NCBI RefSeq assembly: GCF_004771275.1
Contig: NZ_RQEV01000017.1
Span: 124,001-188,000 of the forward strand
DNA length: 64,000 nt
Direction: 5' to 3'
Source: Leptospira fluminis
GTDB taxonomy: Bacteria; Spirochaetota; Leptospiria; Leptospirales; Leptospiraceae
The position numbers and the translations under genes are program-made. This document shows, one piece after another, positions 62,378 to 64,000 of this stretch (the first letter of the stretch is position 1; each line of letters starts with the position of its first letter). The notes below the pieces were generated by a model. The model was given only the letters and a program-made list of their open reading frames with translations. It did no database searches and had not been told where the DNA came from.

Positions 62378-62540
62378 ATCGATTGGACCGATTTATAGTC
62401 GTCTCTAAGTCTAAATTTATCTCCGGATTTGGCAAAAATTCCCTGAATTCCGGCCGATCGGAACTAAGGTCGAGAAAGCTCATAGTTTGTCATCAAACTT
62501 TTTTACAAAACGGAGCCCTCCGCTCTTCCCTCGAAAAGAA

Positions 62541-62594
62541 GTCTGATCTTATGATTCCGGACGATATTTTTGGTTGCGGATTATAAGATCAGAC
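62541..62594. promoter_or_regulatory. Long inverted repeat upstream of the monooxygenase gene
   Basis: GTCTGATCTTAT (62541-62552) is the exact inverse of ATAAGATCAGAC (62583-62594). The 30 bases between show a weaker inner symmetry. It ends 33 bases before the monooxygenase ATG and may be an operator or a terminator-like structure. Confidence 0.5.
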
Positions 62595-62626
62595 GAATCC
62601 ATTCCTATTTCGAATATGATAGAAAC

Positions 62627-64000
62627 ATGACCAAAGAACATTTCGACGTGATCACCGTCGGTGCGGGGCTCTCCGGGATCAGCGCCGGCTACCATCTGCA
62701 AAAATTCTGTCCGGGCAAGAAATACGCGATTCTAGAAGGTAGATCCGACATAGGCGGGACTTGGAGCCTATTTCAATATCCGGGGATTCGTTCCGATTCC
62801 GACATGTTCACTTTAGGATATTCTTTTCGCCCCTGGAGAGAAGCGAAAGCGATCGCCGACGGCCCTTCCATTTTGAAATATGTACGGGACACAGCGAAAG
62901 AGTTCGGCATCGATAAGAATATCCGCTTTGAACATAAGGTTCTTTCCGCCTCCTGGTCCGACAAGGATCTACGATGGACGATAAAGGTCGAAGTCGGTCC
63001 AAAAAAGGAGAAGCGAACTTATACCGCGAGCTTTCTATACATCTGCAGCGGATATTACAATTACGAAAAGGGATTCACTCCTAAATTCCCGGGCATCGAG
63101 AAGTTCAAAGGCGAACTGATCCATCCCCAGCATTGGCCAAAGGATCTGGATTATACCGGAAAGAAAGTGGTGGTGATCGGAAGCGGTGCGACTGCCGTAA
63201 CCCTTGTGCCTTCCATGGCGGACCAAACCGCACATATTACGATGCTGCAAAGATCTCCGACCTATATCACGAGCCTGCCGTCCAAAGACATAGTCGCGGA
63301 CATACTAAGGTTTCTTCTTCCCGCAAAATTGGCCCATCACATCGCTCGAGTTAAGAATATCCTAATACAGATCTGGTTTTATCAGCTTTGTAAGAGATCG
63401 CCTAACCTGGCGAAATGGCTGATCCGAGCCCGACTGAAAGCGGCTCTTCCGAAAGGCTATGAAGTGGACACTCATTTCAAACCGAGTTACCAGCCTTGGG
63501 ACCAAAGGGTTTGCCTGGTTCCGGATTCGGATCTATTCAAGGCCGTCTCCAAAGGAAAAGCTTCCATCGTCACCGATCAGATTGAAACTTTTACTCCTCG
63601 CGGGATCGAACTGAAATCGGGTAAGGAATTGGAGGCGGATATTATCGTAACCGCGACCGGTTTGGATCTGATAGCGGTCGGAGGAATTCGTTTAACGGTA
63701 AACGAGTCGGCTGTGGATATCTCCAAATCGTACACGTTCAAGGGCCTCATGTTAAGCGACATTCCCAACTTCGCTTTTTGTGTAGGATATACGAACGCAT
63801 CCTGGACCTTGAGGGCGGATCTGACTTCCACCTACGTATCTCGCCTCCTGAACCACATGGATTCAAACGGTTATTCCAAATGCGTTCCTATTTGCGATGA
63901 ATCCGGAATGGTAAAAGAGCCTATCCTGGACCTGAATTCGGGGTACATCCGAAGATCCTTAGACAAATTCCCGACGAGGGGAGCGCGCAGGCCTTGGAGA
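62627..64000 (+). CDS. Flavin-containing monooxygenase (Baeyer-Villiger type), 3' end cut by window
   Basis: An open frame of 458 codons to the right edge with no stop. The FAD-binding site is DVITVGAGLSGISAGYHLQ, then GGTWSLFQYPGIRSDSDM, typical of FMO/BVMO proteins, and an NADPH site VVVIGSGATAVTLVPSMA near residue 183. The signature FxGxxxHxxxW appears as FKGELIHPQHW, with GYYNYEKGF and FPGIEKFKGELIH around it. It should insert oxygen into ketones or oxidise heteroatoms using NADPH. ATATGAT directly upstream (about 62614) could be a -10 box, which would make the leader very short. Confidence 0.93.
   Translation, partial: MTKEHFDVITVGAGLSGISAGYHLQKFCPGKKYAILEGRSDIGGTWSLFQYPGIRSDSDMFTLGYSFRPWREAKAIADGPSILKYVRDTAKEFGIDKNIRFEHKVLSASWSDKDLRWTIKVEVGPKKEKRTYTASFLYICSGYYNYEKGFTPKFPGIEKFKGELIHPQHWPKDLDYTGKKVVVIGSGATAVTLVPSMADQTAHITMLQRSPTYITSLPSKDIVADILRFLLPAKLAHHIARVKNILIQIWFYQLCKRSPNLAKWLIRARLKAALPKGYEVDTHFKPSYQPWDQRVCLVPDSDLFKAVSKGKASIVTDQIETFTPRGIELKSGKELEADIIVTATGLDLIAVGGIRLTVNESAVDISKSYTFKGLMLSDIPNFAFCVGYTNASWTLRADLTSTYVSRLLNHMDSNGYSKCVPICDESGMVKEPILDLNSGYIRRSLDKFPTRGARRPWR

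Noticed and set aside
62485..62502. GTTTG-TCAT-CAAAC followed by T-run, terminator-like
   Set aside because: The stem has only five to six AU-rich pairs and no gene ends before it; it lies between divergent genes.

Overview
The window looks like chromosomal DNA of a Leptospira species. By eye the G+C is in the upper 40s percent, which would fit a member of the genus outside the low-GC classical pathogens; no species is assigned. The genus call rests on many spirochaete-type lipoproteins with loose lipoboxes, a DUF1554 lipoprotein, a phasin-like small protein, DUF5939-type cyclases and giant kinase/ATPase/GAF/SpoIIE proteins. No rRNA, tRNA, CRISPR array, insertion sequence or prophage was seen. 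Coding is dense on both strands. Two genes are cut by the window edges: a YyaL-type thioredoxin-domain protein at the left and a flavin monooxygenase at the right.

Layout. 1-10 kb: YyaL-like protein, a TolC-like channel, a di-haem peroxidase that has lost one haem site, an oxidoreductase-ECF41 sigma pair with a likely self-recognised promoter, an esterase lipoprotein, a Crp-type regulator and an acyl-CoA dehydrogenase. 10-16.4 kb: a DUF1554 lipoprotein, then a molybdate locus in which ModE diverges from an alginate-export-type porin followed by modABC, with a ModE-type box between. 16.4-21.3 kb: CzcB/CzcC-type efflux parts and a membrane TPR protein with a degenerate Mrr-like domain. 21.3-24.8 kb: a translationally coupled run of compact FtsX-like permease, LolD-like ATPase, ROK sugar kinase, HIT protein and flippase-like protein. 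24.8-34.6 kb: a lipoprotein, a class III cyclase, and a loose lipid-metabolism neighbourhood (KAS II, SDR, two hotdog thioesterases of which one is fused to a 23S-IVS four-helix bundle, CoA-transferase, KAS III) with a PP2C phosphatase inside it.

34.6-41 kb carries a Sia-type partner-switching module: a 1791-residue Ser/Thr kinase-AAA-GAF-SpoIIE protein in the place of SiaA, then SiaB and SiaC, with no SiaD cyclase. 41-52.6 kb holds metabolic and transport genes: VOC protein, EEP hydrolase, amidohydrolase, monoglyceride-lipase-like hydrolase with an A10 tract at its C-terminus, MFS, MtnC, a membrane LuxR protein, spermidine synthase, and an ArsR-SRPBCC pair. 52.7-56.6 kb is an HME-RND pump (CzcA) with a small exported protein upstream. 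57-64 kb is looser and more AT-rich: an SGNH lipoprotein, phasin-like protein, a 41-residue membrane peptide, an epimerase, a GC-rich non-coding block, a VOC protein, a small lipoprotein, an EamA transporter and the monooxygenase.

The main candidates for something little described are the thioesterase-S23 fusion, the peroxidase with a missing haem site, the molybdate porin operon, the Sia module driven by a giant kinase-phosphatase, and the homopolymer-controlled C-terminus of the hydrolase at 44.8-45.7 kb. All functions are inferred from sequence motifs read by eye, with no database search.
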